A program made the translations under genes and the position numbers. A stretch of 7,579 bases of DNA, taken from contig QMNL01000066.1 in assembly GCA_003647755.1 (NCBI GenBank), positions 1 through 7,579 of the forward strand, given 5' to 3'. The notes under the pieces were generated by a model that had not been told where the DNA came from, searched no databases, and saw only the letters and a list, made by a program, of their open reading frames with translations. How positions within the stretch are numbered: the first letter of the stretch is position 1; each line of letters starts with the position of its first letter. This stretch comes from Candidatus Coatesiibacteriota bacterium (lineage in GTDB: Bacteria > B130-G9). Below are positions 1 through 5,599 of this stretch, piece by piece.

Positions 1-1419
1 ATGTTCTGGGTTGTCCTGTTCGCTATTTTCGGGGCGTCCCCTACGCCATACGAGCTCGGCATCATGCTTACATTTGCGGCGATGGCGTTGTTTGTCTATC
101 GGCTCGGGAACCTCCTCGGTGGACGAATCGCTGGTATTGTGGCCGGGCTTCTGGTAGCAGTTTATTTCCCCATCTACAGCGTTTCCTGGGTGCGATCCTC
201 ATCCTCGTTGCAGATGGAGCTCTTCTTTCTTGCCTCGGGAATGTTCTACCTTGTCCGATGGGCTAAGTCCCAGCCAATACACCAGCGGGCAAGAGACCTG
301 CCGTGGCTGGGAATTGCGCTCATGGTCGGGGCGTTCCTCTCGAAAGAGGCGTCATTCATGGCCCCACTTTTGCTACCTCTTCTGGTGCCAAAGAGGCGAG
401 TTGTCAAGCTCGCGGCCGGCCTGTTTGCATCAGGCGCGGCGATGTTCTTCATAAGCAGGCATGTGATAGAGTCGAGGTTCCCACTTCCAGCCCCCAGGTT
501 TGATCTGGCGCTGATTGTGAAGAACCTGGATTTCTTCCTGCGCCAGCAGTTCCTGTTTTACCTCCCCGCCTCGCTCATTGTGTTGGCCGCGCTGGCTTGG
601 GGCGGCAGGAATCGGCACGTTTATCTCTTGTCATGCGTGGTTGTGTTTCTTGTCATGGATCTGTCTGTCGGATACACGGTAGCGATGCACAGGGCGAAAC
701 TGGCCTTATGTCTTGCCGCCCTGGCATATTGTGTCATCAATGCACCCGCTAAAGTGAGATTCCTGCTTGGTTGGGCCGCGCTTTTGCTTCTGCCGGCCCT
801 CTCCGTTCTCGATACGACGACACATCAATCGGCCGAGGCGTTCATGGGTTTGTCTTTGTTTCTGGGTGTTGGCGTTGCGAGGCAGACGAGGCTCTTTTTG
901 AGGATAGGTGGCTCCATTCTCCGGGGGCGTTCTTGGAGAGACGGGAGGGCAAAAGGCCTTGCCAGTCGCTTACATGAACGGACCATCGGCTTAAGGGCTG
1001 AACTTGTGCGACAGCTGCGCATTGCAGGTGCACTGGCGTGCGCGCTGCTGGTCGCCTATGCGGCCTACGCGGTTCTCTCGCTCAACCTTCGAATCGGCGT
1101 GGCCGAGGCGCGCGCAGTGGTCCACAGGTCCAGGCTGACCAGAGACGTGCGCGAATATCTCTGTTGTCTCTCAACGCGTGAACTGAGAGTTCATGCGGCC
1201 AATCTCCCGGGGCTTATCTCGGTTCCGGACATACCCTTCGATGCCCATCTCCACGGCTGCCGGCTTGTCGTTGACGAGCGACTTTCGGCAAGAACAGGCA
1301 TTTTCGTCCTGACAAGTGAGACACCGAGGGAAATCGTGGATGATGTGAGGTCTCGCTCACGGCTCATCAAACGGCTCTCCAGCGGACGTTATGAGGCGCT
1401 GATTTTCGCCTCCCCATAG
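1..1419 (+). CDS. Polytopic membrane protein, GT-C glycosyltransferase-like, N-terminus missing
   Basis: The frame is open from the first base and ends at TAG 1417-1419, giving 472 residues. About ten to twelve hydrophobic segments are visible, at roughly 1-32, 42-62, 73-88, 103-129, 135-152, 185-200, 207-228, 233-247, 253-268, 281-294 and 341-360. They are followed by a soluble C-terminal tail (361-472). The stretch from about 20 to 130 has the pattern of the mid part of ArnT/PMT-type lipid-linked sugar transferases: a YRLGNLLGGR-like loop, an aromatic/serine segment near 56-70, and LSKEAS at 113-118 resembling the usual LTKE. In that family the first membrane segment and the catalytic acidic loop lie before this part, so the real start is probably upstream and the ATG at base 1 may be internal. 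The sugar and acceptor cannot be told. It could also be an O-antigen ligase-like or unclassified membrane protein. Confidence 0.6.
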   Translation: MFWVVLFAIFGASPTPYELGIMLTFAAMALFVYRLGNLLGGRIAGIVAGLLVAVYFPIYSVSWVRSSSSLQMELFFLASGMFYLVRWAKSQPIHQRARDLPWLGIALMVGAFLSKEASFMAPLLLPLLVPKRRVVKLAAGLFASGAAMFFISRHVIESRFPLPAPRFDLALIVKNLDFFLRQQFLFYLPASLIVLAALAWGGRNRHVYLLSCVVVFLVMDLSVGYTVAMHRAKLALCLAALAYCVINAPAKVRFLLGWAALLLLPALSVLDTTTHQSAEAFMGLSLFLGVGVARQTRLFLRIGGSILRGRSWRDGRAKGLASRLHERTIGLRAELVRQLRIAGALACALLVAYAAYAVLSLNLRIGVAEARAVVHRSRLTRDVREYLCCLSTRELRVHAANLPGLISVPDIPFDAHLHGCRLVVDERLSARTGIFVLTSETPREIVDDVRSRSRLIKRLSSGRYEALIFASP

Positions 1420-1489
1420 CTGCGCTGAGCGGAGAGACGAACACTACGGGACCACGGCTTGCTCAGATGTCTCGTGGAAGAGGAATAAG

Positions 1490-1523
1490 GTGCGGGGGTC
1501 GTTAGGGCAACGGTCCCCCACAC
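1490..1523 (+). terminator. GC-rich hairpin after the membrane protein gene
   Basis: GTG, GGGGG and CGTT (1490-1503) can pair with AACG, CCCCC and CAC (1509-1523) around a five-base loop, with one C/A mismatch and a small internal loop. It begins 71 bp after the stop of the membrane protein gene. No T-run follows, so it is not a textbook intrinsic terminator. It may instead stabilise the mRNA 3' end. Confidence 0.3.
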
Positions 1524-1870
1524 CCAGTTATGCCCTCGCAGGTTAATGGGATCGGGCAGGACTCATGCTGGCCTGCTGAGAGCTTAAAACTGAACCACAT
1601 GGGGCTCATCGGGGCGAACTCTATACAGACACCTCCTCACTGTCTCTTCTTACCAATTCCTTGTCAGATGTTGCAATTACCAGAGAGCAGATTACGTGCC
1701 ACCAAAGCGAGCGGATTCCTAAAACTGCCTATTGAAGGGGGAGAATCGGGCACACATCGCGGTTTTCCGGCCTGACTTCGTCAAGACCGCTATTGGTCGG
1801 GATATTGGTATTATTCCCTCATATCTGATTAATATCGGTCTCTTGCGACAATCAATAGCGTTTCACTAGT

Positions 1871-1918
1871 TGTGCCATTTGGGACAGCGATTCTGGGCTG
1901 ATTGTCCCATTTGGGACA
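1871..1918. promoter_or_regulatory. Two tandem 16-bp dyads, 32 bp apart, operator-like
   Basis: TGTGCCATTTGGGACA (1871-1886) and TGTCCCATTTGGGACA (1903-1918) differ at one base. The second is a perfect 6-bp dyad (7 bp with flanking T/A, 1902-1919) around ATTT. Both fit TGT-N10-ACA, the spacing known for NifA-type activator sites. The start-to-start distance of 32 bp is close to three helical turns, which suits two dimers bound on the same DNA face. No -24/-12 promoter was found nearby, and both flanking genes end toward this region, so the target is unclear. The second copy could equally act as a short RNA hairpin. Confidence 0.4.
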
Positions 1919-1939
1919 AAATACAACGAATCACATGCC

Positions 1940-1988
1940 ACCTGACCGACGGATCGGCGCGCATCATCCGACTGACATGGGGTCAGGT
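1940..1988. repeat. Long two-part stem with GGGGTCAGGTCT end
   Basis: ACCTGACC (1940-1947) is the exact reverse complement of GGTCAGGT (1981-1988). Nested inside, CGGAT (1950-1954) pairs with ATCCG (1966-1970). The right arm reads GGGGTCAGGTCT, a sequence I associate from memory with intergenic remnants near IS200-like/REP-associated transposases in environmental bacteria. It lies 36 bp beyond the stop of the minus-strand Fe-S gene, so it could also serve as that gene's 3' structure. No transposase is present in the window. Confidence 0.35.
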
Positions 1989-2024
1989 CTGAAGACTCTG
2001 GCTTAGGGCGGCGGAAGGTTCAAA

Positions 2025-3407
2025 TCACTCGGCCGAGATAAGTTCGATTGTGTGGACGACAGGGATATTTCGGCCGATATGGGCGAGTCCATCGGCTATC
2101 TGCATGGCACAGGCGGGGCAGCCGGTTGCCACAATGTCGGCGCCGGTCGCGAGGATATTCTTGGCTTTGTCGGCGGCGATCGCGCGTGAGATGTCATAGT
2201 GATGGACGCTGAACAGGCCTCCACAGCCGCAGCACACGTTCTCGTCCTGCATTGGGACGAACTTAAGGCCTGCGGTGTTGTTTAGGATCGTTTTGGGCTG
2301 TGTGACGACTTTCATTCGCCTGCCGAGGTGGCATGGCTCGTGGTAGGTAACTCTGACGGGTTTGGCGGGATCGAGTCCAAGCCGCTCAAGCAGTTTTTTG
2401 TTGACCGAGAACTTCGTTTGGCCCAGCACGTCAACCAGCAGCTCCGAGACGTCGATTATGCGGCTGGCGACGGCCTGTGCCGAGGCGAGCATCTGGGGAT
2501 CGTCTCTGAACAGGATTGGGTAGTAATGTTTGATTGCCGAGCCACAGGAGCCGCAGGTGGTAACTATCATCTCCGCGCCGGTCTGAAGCAGCACCTCTAT
2601 GTTGTGCCTCGCGAGCCTTCTCGCAGAGACCAGGTCGCCACATATAATTGCTGGCATGCCGCAGCACTTTTGTTTGAGGGGGACGATGAGATGAGGGTCT
2701 TTCGGCATCAGCCGGAGCAGGTGGAGGGGGACTTCGGTCCAGGAGTAGTTGGCCATGCATCCGACGAAGTAGGCGACAGATCGGGTGTGCGGGGCATCTT
2801 CCAGAGCAGATTGGCTCCTGGCTACGGCAGAGCTCAGGAACGGCTGTGATGCGATCTTGGGAAGGAGGCGGTCTTTGGGAACTACGATTGGGAACCTGAG
2901 ATGCATCCCGGATTCGCTGGGGACCTTGAAGAAGAACAGCCGACGAAGCGCTCGTCCCAAGAATGCGCCGAGGTTCATCAGCGATCTTGTCTGGAGGACT
3001 GTCCGGAACGCAGCGATGAATGGGAGATTGCCGGCCTTCTTTGTCTTGAGCACTGACCGCGCAGCGATCATTCTCGCGTCGAAATCAAGTTCGTTAGGAC
3101 ATTCATCCATACAAGCCGTGCAGACAAGGCACTGAGAGAGATAAGAAGCGACGCCGTGCTCCGAGTCGATCTCGCCGCCAGCAAGCGACTCAGCTAGCGC
3201 CATTTTACCCCGCGGCGCAACCATTTCGACGAGTTTCTTCTTATAGACGGGGCATACGGCAAGGCACGCGCCGCATCTTAGGCACACCTTCTTCTCGTCG
3301 TCTGTCAATCTCGCGACTTTTGCCATCTCACCTTTCTTGCCAACTGTTACCTTACCCCGATAAGCTGCTGGTGTTTTTGCCAGCTGCTTCAAGACCCCAT
3401 CCGGCAC
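2025..3407 (-). CDS. GlcF/HdrD-like Fe-S oxidoreductase subunit (two 4Fe-4S, two CCG domains)
   Basis: Predicted cytoplasmic or membrane-associated electron-transfer subunit of 460 residues. It carries two ferredoxin-type CxxCxxCxxxCP motifs (C42, C45, C48, C52 and C93, C96, C99, C103). Two cysteine-rich CCG domains follow: the first has C217, C248-C249 and C285/C288; the second has C359, CCGCGG at 392-397 and C430/C433. This order is that of glycolate oxidase subunit GlcF and of HdrD/LutA-like proteins, in which such subunits pass electrons from a flavoprotein 2-hydroxyacid dehydrogenase. The substrate cannot be told from this subunit alone. The usual FAD-linked GlcD partner is not adjacent; the gene stands alone. 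The GTG at 3407 has an AGGG eight bases upstream. An in-frame ATG at 3326 (residue 28) has AGGTGA just before it and puts the first cysteine at residue 15, as is usual; either start is possible. Confidence 0.9.
   Translation of the reverse strand: MPDGVLKQLAKTPAAYRGKVTVGKKGEMAKVARLTDDEKKVCLRCGACLAVCPVYKKKLVEMVAPRGKMALAESLAGGEIDSEHGVASYLSQCLVCTACMDECPNELDFDARMIAARSVLKTKKAGNLPFIAAFRTVLQTRSLMNLGAFLGRALRRLFFFKVPSESGMHLRFPIVVPKDRLLPKIASQPFLSSAVARSQSALEDAPHTRSVAYFVGCMANYSWTEVPLHLLRLMPKDPHLIVPLKQKCCGMPAIICGDLVSARRLARHNIEVLLQTGAEMIVTTCGSCGSAIKHYYPILFRDDPQMLASAQAVASRIIDVSELLVDVLGQTKFSVNKKLLERLGLDPAKPVRVTYHEPCHLGRRMKVVTQPKTILNNTAGLKFVPMQDENVCCGCGGLFSVHHYDISRAIAADKAKNILATGADIVATGCPACAMQIADGLAHIGRNIPVVHTIELISAE
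3324..3336 (-). promoter_or_regulatory. Ribosome binding site for an alternative start of the Fe-S gene
   Basis: On the minus strand GAAAGGTGAG directly precedes ATG (3326-3324). AGGTGA matches the 3' part of the consensus Shine-Dalgarno GGAGGTGA at the correct short spacing. If used, the protein is 433 residues and lacks the 27-residue basic leader of the longer form. Confidence 0.4.
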
Positions 3408-3515
3408 TGCGCTCGCCCTGCAGCCCAGCGATTATGGCTGCGAGAGTCGAGGTTACGCACTCAACGTCGGATCGCCAATCGCATAACTGTAACATCTATT
3501 GACGCCCGAAGGATA

Positions 3516-3600
3516 CCTGCTGACTGACATGAGTCGAGCAGGAAAGACCTCAATTCGTGACTTGCTGGGCCAGCAGGTCTGCTTACTGGGGAGAACCCCA
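3516..3600. other. Cluster of three adjacent hairpins, possible structured RNA
   Basis: Hairpin 1 pairs CCTGCT plus GACT (3516-3525) with AGTC plus AGCAGG (3532-3542), with one bulged G. Two bases later AGACCT (3545-3550) pairs with AGGTCT (3575-3580), enclosing a GCTG-GGC-CAGC mini-stem (3564-3574). Hairpin 3 is TGGGG-AGAA-CCCCA (3587-3600). On the minus strand this lies about 110-270 bases upstream of the possible Fe-S gene starts, so it could be its leader. On the plus strand it could be an independent RNA. It matches no riboswitch class I recognise. Confidence 0.3.
3577..3595 (+). repeat. Left copy of a 19-bp direct repeat
   Basis: GTCTGCTTACTGGGGAGAA matches 3902-3920 at 18 of 19 positions. 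The two copies are 325 bp apart and bracket the REP-like inverted pair. Confidence 0.6.
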
Positions 3601-3707
3601 ATAATCAGATTAATGGCAAGACAGATTGTGGGATGAACACGCCTTGCCGCTGCGCAGAGGGTATGAGTTCGGTAGGTATCGGTCTGTAAGTTACACCCGT
3701 TGGGCGA

Positions 3708-3760
3708 CTTTGGAGCGCGGCGGCTTGATGCCGCCATTTCTCGTCGCGGCTTGACGCGAC
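3708..3760 (+). repeat. REP-like double-hairpin unit, forward copy
   Basis: The unit starts CTTTGGAGCGCGGCGG and contains two hairpins with the same six-base loop GCTTGA. The first is GCGGCG/TGCCGC (3717-3734, one G-U pair); the second is GTCGCG/CGCGAC (3743-3760). It is about 80-90 percent identical over its first 27 bases to the reverse complement of the unit at 3820-3881. It lacks the matching far-end CTCCAA, so it appears truncated. Non-coding palindromic repeat; how it spreads is unknown. Confidence 0.7.
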
Positions 3761-3819
3761 ATCGGTCCTATGTCAGTCATCGCTGCAGCAATCGGTTTTC
3801 GGAAAGAGATGAAGCTGTC

Positions 3820-3881
3820 TATTGGAGCGCGGTGTCAAGCCACCGCAAATGAAAGCGGCGTCAAGCCGCCGCACTCCAAAG
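3820..3881 (-). repeat. REP-like double-hairpin unit, inverted copy
   Basis: Read on the minus strand it starts CTTTGGAGTGCGGCGG and has two hairpins with loop GCTTGA: GCGGCG/CGCCGC (3855-3872) and GCGGTG/CACCGC (3829-3846). The ends TTGGAG (3822-3827) and CTCCAA (3874-3879) form short terminal inverted repeats, so this copy looks complete. The stem bases differ between hairpins but stay paired, while the loop does not change. Confidence 0.7.
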
Positions 3882-3901
3882 AGCACGAACCATCTGCGTC
3901 A

Positions 3902-3920
3902 GTCTGGTTACTGGGGAGAA
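3902..3920 (+). repeat. Right copy of the 19-bp direct repeat
   Basis: GTCTGGTTACTGGGGAGAA, one mismatch to 3577-3595. The similarity stops abruptly on both sides. Confidence 0.6.
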
Positions 3921-3986
3921 GGAGAGCTCTTCCCATTTGGGCTCGCCGATTGCATGATGGTCTGTGGTGAATACTAGACGAGATGT

Positions 3987-5420
3987 GTGAGCACATTGCA
4001 CTTGAGGTCTTCAGATGTGGCCAATACACGAAGTGTAGAGACGGCGTTACTGGCGAGGCTGCCTGGCGATGGGTCTTTGCGCCCCTGGTGGCCGCGGGCA
4101 CGGTGCAGCCTTCTATCGTCCGCTGCTGCGCCTCCGCTGGAGCTCTTGCTGGTGGCCGCCAAGCTCTCGCTTGCTGGCTTCAGGTGCAAGGTAGTTGACT
4201 ATGAGGCGGAGGGGCTGGAGTGGGGGGCGCTGCGCTCGGACATAGTGAGGCATCGGCCGAGCCTGATCGTGTTCGGCGCATCGCTTATCACCCTTAACAG
4301 GGATCTGACGGCAGTTCGGGAGACGAAAGAGCTTGTGCCGGATGGGGTTGTTGTGCTCTGTGGGCGGGACCTCCTCTTCGAGGAGGCCAGAATCCACTGG
4401 GACTGCCCCGAGCTGGATGCGATAATTAGCGACCCCTTTAGTTTTGCCAGCCCCGGTCGCTTCAAGGATCGGGATGCGGTGTTGAGGTCGGCGCAGTCCG
4501 GGTTGGTTGGTGCATCGGTTCGAATTAGGTCTTTCTCGGCGAGAGAGATGTTCAACATCAATGCGATGCTTCCGGTGCCCTGGGAGATGTTGAAATTGCC
4601 GCTGTACAGAGCGCCGTTGGGCGGAGAGACCAGACTGCCGATTTTGGCTTCCGTGGGTTGCAAGCACAGCTGTCTGCACTGCATCGTTCCGCGTCTTTCA
4701 GGGGGCGTGGCACAGATGAAGAGGCCATCTCTAATAGCGAGGGAGATGCGCCGTGGTCTTCTAGATATGGGTCAGCACAGTTTCGAGCTGGTCGGCGACA
4801 ACCTTGCCCCGCCCGCCCTGTGGTGGGAGGAGCTTGTGGACGAGTTGTCTCGTGCGGGTCTGAAGACAGTTCGCTTCAGCTTTCGGACCTGTGAGTGTGG
4901 CATCTCGGCGCAGCTTGCCAAGAGGTTGCAGGGGGCTGGGTGTGATATGGCAACGATCGTTCTACCCGTCGCGATTGAGAGGGCTGCCTCGGAGCTTGGC
5001 TTTGGGCCTAAGCTCGACAGGGAGGCCTGCATACGGATGTTGAGGACGCTCCGAGGGGCAGGCATCTTGAGTTGTGTATGTTTTGTGGCGGGACTTTTTG
5101 CACCTGAGGAGGAGAACCTTGCGGATGCGATGAGGCTTGCGGCCAAAGGTGGTGCAAACGTTGTAGCGGTCTTGGATGCGAACGACACCCCAGGCTCCAG
5201 ACTTGATGACATTGCCAAGAGGCGCCGGCTTGCTGAAAGTGAAATTAGAGTCAGGGAATCGGCAGACGAGTCGTATTCCGGTGGCGCCTTCCTATCTGGG
5301 GTTAGGACGGCGCGTCGATTCTGGCTACGGCCTTCAGCTCTTCTCGGGGCGACGAGGCGTTTTGGCCCGTCTGCGCTTGTAAAGGTGGCTCGGATGTTGT
5401 TATCATCGGCCCGCATTTAG
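3987..5420 (+). CDS. B12-binding-type radical SAM protein with degenerate cobalamin domain
   Basis: A 477-residue protein. Residues about 38-150 have the Rossmann-like pattern of a cobalamin-binding domain (PPLELLLVAAKL at 49-60, then KVVDYEAEGL at 68-77). Residues about 215-410 form the radical SAM barrel, with C225, C229 and C232 (CxxxCxxC) to hold the 4Fe-4S cluster that cleaves S-adenosylmethionine. The region 433-477 (RRFWLRPSALL) resembles the usual C-terminal tail. The DxHxxG motif reads D71-Y-E-A-E-G76, so the cobalt-binding His is Glu73. The usual GG and GE(G/P)E positions read CG (125-126) and SDPF. The start is a GTG with no strong ribosome binding site; no in-frame ATG occurs before residue 189, so the start is uncertain. 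Substrate unknown; family members methylate or rearrange unactivated carbon or phosphorus centres. Confidence 0.85.
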   Translation: MSTLHLRSSDVANTRSVETALLARLPGDGSLRPWWPRARCSLLSSAAAPPLELLLVAAKLSLAGFRCKVVDYEAEGLEWGALRSDIVRHRPSLIVFGASLITLNRDLTAVRETKELVPDGVVVLCGRDLLFEEARIHWDCPELDAIISDPFSFASPGRFKDRDAVLRSAQSGLVGASVRIRSFSAREMFNINAMLPVPWEMLKLPLYRAPLGGETRLPILASVGCKHSCLHCIVPRLSGGVAQMKRPSLIAREMRRGLLDMGQHSFELVGDNLAPPALWWEELVDELSRAGLKTVRFSFRTCECGISAQLAKRLQGAGCDMATIVLPVAIERAASELGFGPKLDREACIRMLRTLRGAGILSCVCFVAGLFAPEEENLADAMRLAAKGGANVVAVLDANDTPGSRLDDIAKRRRLAESEIRVRESADESYSGGAFLSGVRTARRFWLRPSALLGATRRFGPSALVKVARMLLSSARI

Positions 5421-5439
5421 AGGGTTGCTTTTAATATGT

Positions 5440-5454
5440 GCCACTTTGGGTGGC
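5440..5454 (+). terminator. Short hairpin after the radical SAM gene
   Basis: GCCAC (5440-5444) and GTGGC (5450-5454) form a perfect five-pair stem around TTTGG, 19 bases after the TAG stop. No T-run follows, so termination is doubtful. Its left part, TGTGCCACTTTGGG (5437-5450), resembles the dyads at 1871-1918 with one inserted C. Confidence 0.25.
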
Positions 5455-5484
5455 TTGCAGGACACTTGTGGCTGTCTGAGTGTT

Positions 5485-5498
5485 GGGCAAGTTTGCCC
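5485..5498. other. Small inverted repeat GGGCAA/TTGCCC
   Basis: GGGCAA and TTGCCC are separated by GT, giving a 14-bp palindrome about 100 bp upstream of the secreted protein gene. It could be an operator half-site pair or a weak hairpin; there is no T-run. Confidence 0.25.
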
Positions 5499-5586
5499 GT
5501 TAAGGCAGAGAGAGGAAGAATCCCGGTGGCCCGATGGAGCCGGCAGGACGCTTCGTTTTACAGTATTAGAACCGTGTCAGATTTTT

Positions 5587-5592
5587 GGAGAG
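5587..5592 (+). promoter_or_regulatory. Ribosome binding site of the secreted protein gene
   Basis: GGAGAG lies seven bases before the ATG at 5600. Together with the signal peptide that begins directly at this ATG, it fixes the start of the large secreted protein. Confidence 0.75.
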
Positions 5593-5599
5593 TGAACCC

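Larger units (their letters stand above)
1420..2024. other. Convergent intergenic region without a convincing gene
   Basis: This 605-bp space lies between two genes that point toward each other, so terminators rather than promoters are expected. I see no ORF with protein-like composition. The only open frame of any size (1530-1775, 81 codons) has no recognisable motif or ribosome binding site. The region holds a GC-rich hairpin (1490-1523), an AT-rich stretch (about 1795-1850), a spaced inverted repeat CGCTATTG/CAATAGCG (1788-1795 and 1853-1860), two operator-like dyads (1871-1918), and a long stem (1940-1988). Confidence 0.6.
3408..3986. other. Divergent intergenic region, hairpin- and repeat-rich, no convincing gene
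   Basis: This 579-bp space separates the minus-strand Fe-S gene from the plus-strand radical SAM gene, so promoters for both should lie here. I could not identify -35/-10 pairs with confidence. The open frames (3453-3737 minus, 3770-3970 plus) translate repeats and hairpins and resemble no protein. What is visible is a cluster of hairpins at 3516-3600, a 19-bp direct repeat, and an inverted pair of REP-like double hairpins. Confidence 0.6.

Noticed and set aside
1530..1775. 81-codon open frame in the convergent intergenic region
   Set aside because: No ribosome binding site, no recognisable motif, and composition like translated non-coding DNA.
3453..3737. 94-codon open frame on the minus strand between the Fe-S and radical SAM genes
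   Set aside because: It reads through hairpins and part of the REP-like unit and has no protein-like pattern.
3770..3970. 66-codon open frame on the plus strand
   Set aside because: Much of it is a translation of the REP-like repeat (the GVKPPHSK-type peptide comes from the hairpin).
1420..3986. Search for tRNA genes, CRISPR arrays or a transposase
   Set aside because: No cloverleaf with a TTCRANNY-type arm, no regularly spaced direct repeats and no transposase frame was seen in the non-coding stretches.
3987..4150. Possible frameshift at the N-terminus of the radical SAM gene
   Set aside because: The other two frames give no better match to a cobalamin-domain first strand, so the odd N-terminus seems genuine or the true start lies slightly downstream.
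4113..4679. 188-codon open frame antisense to the radical SAM gene
   Set aside because: Shadow of the strong plus-strand coding frame, low-complexity and basic, with no domain pattern.
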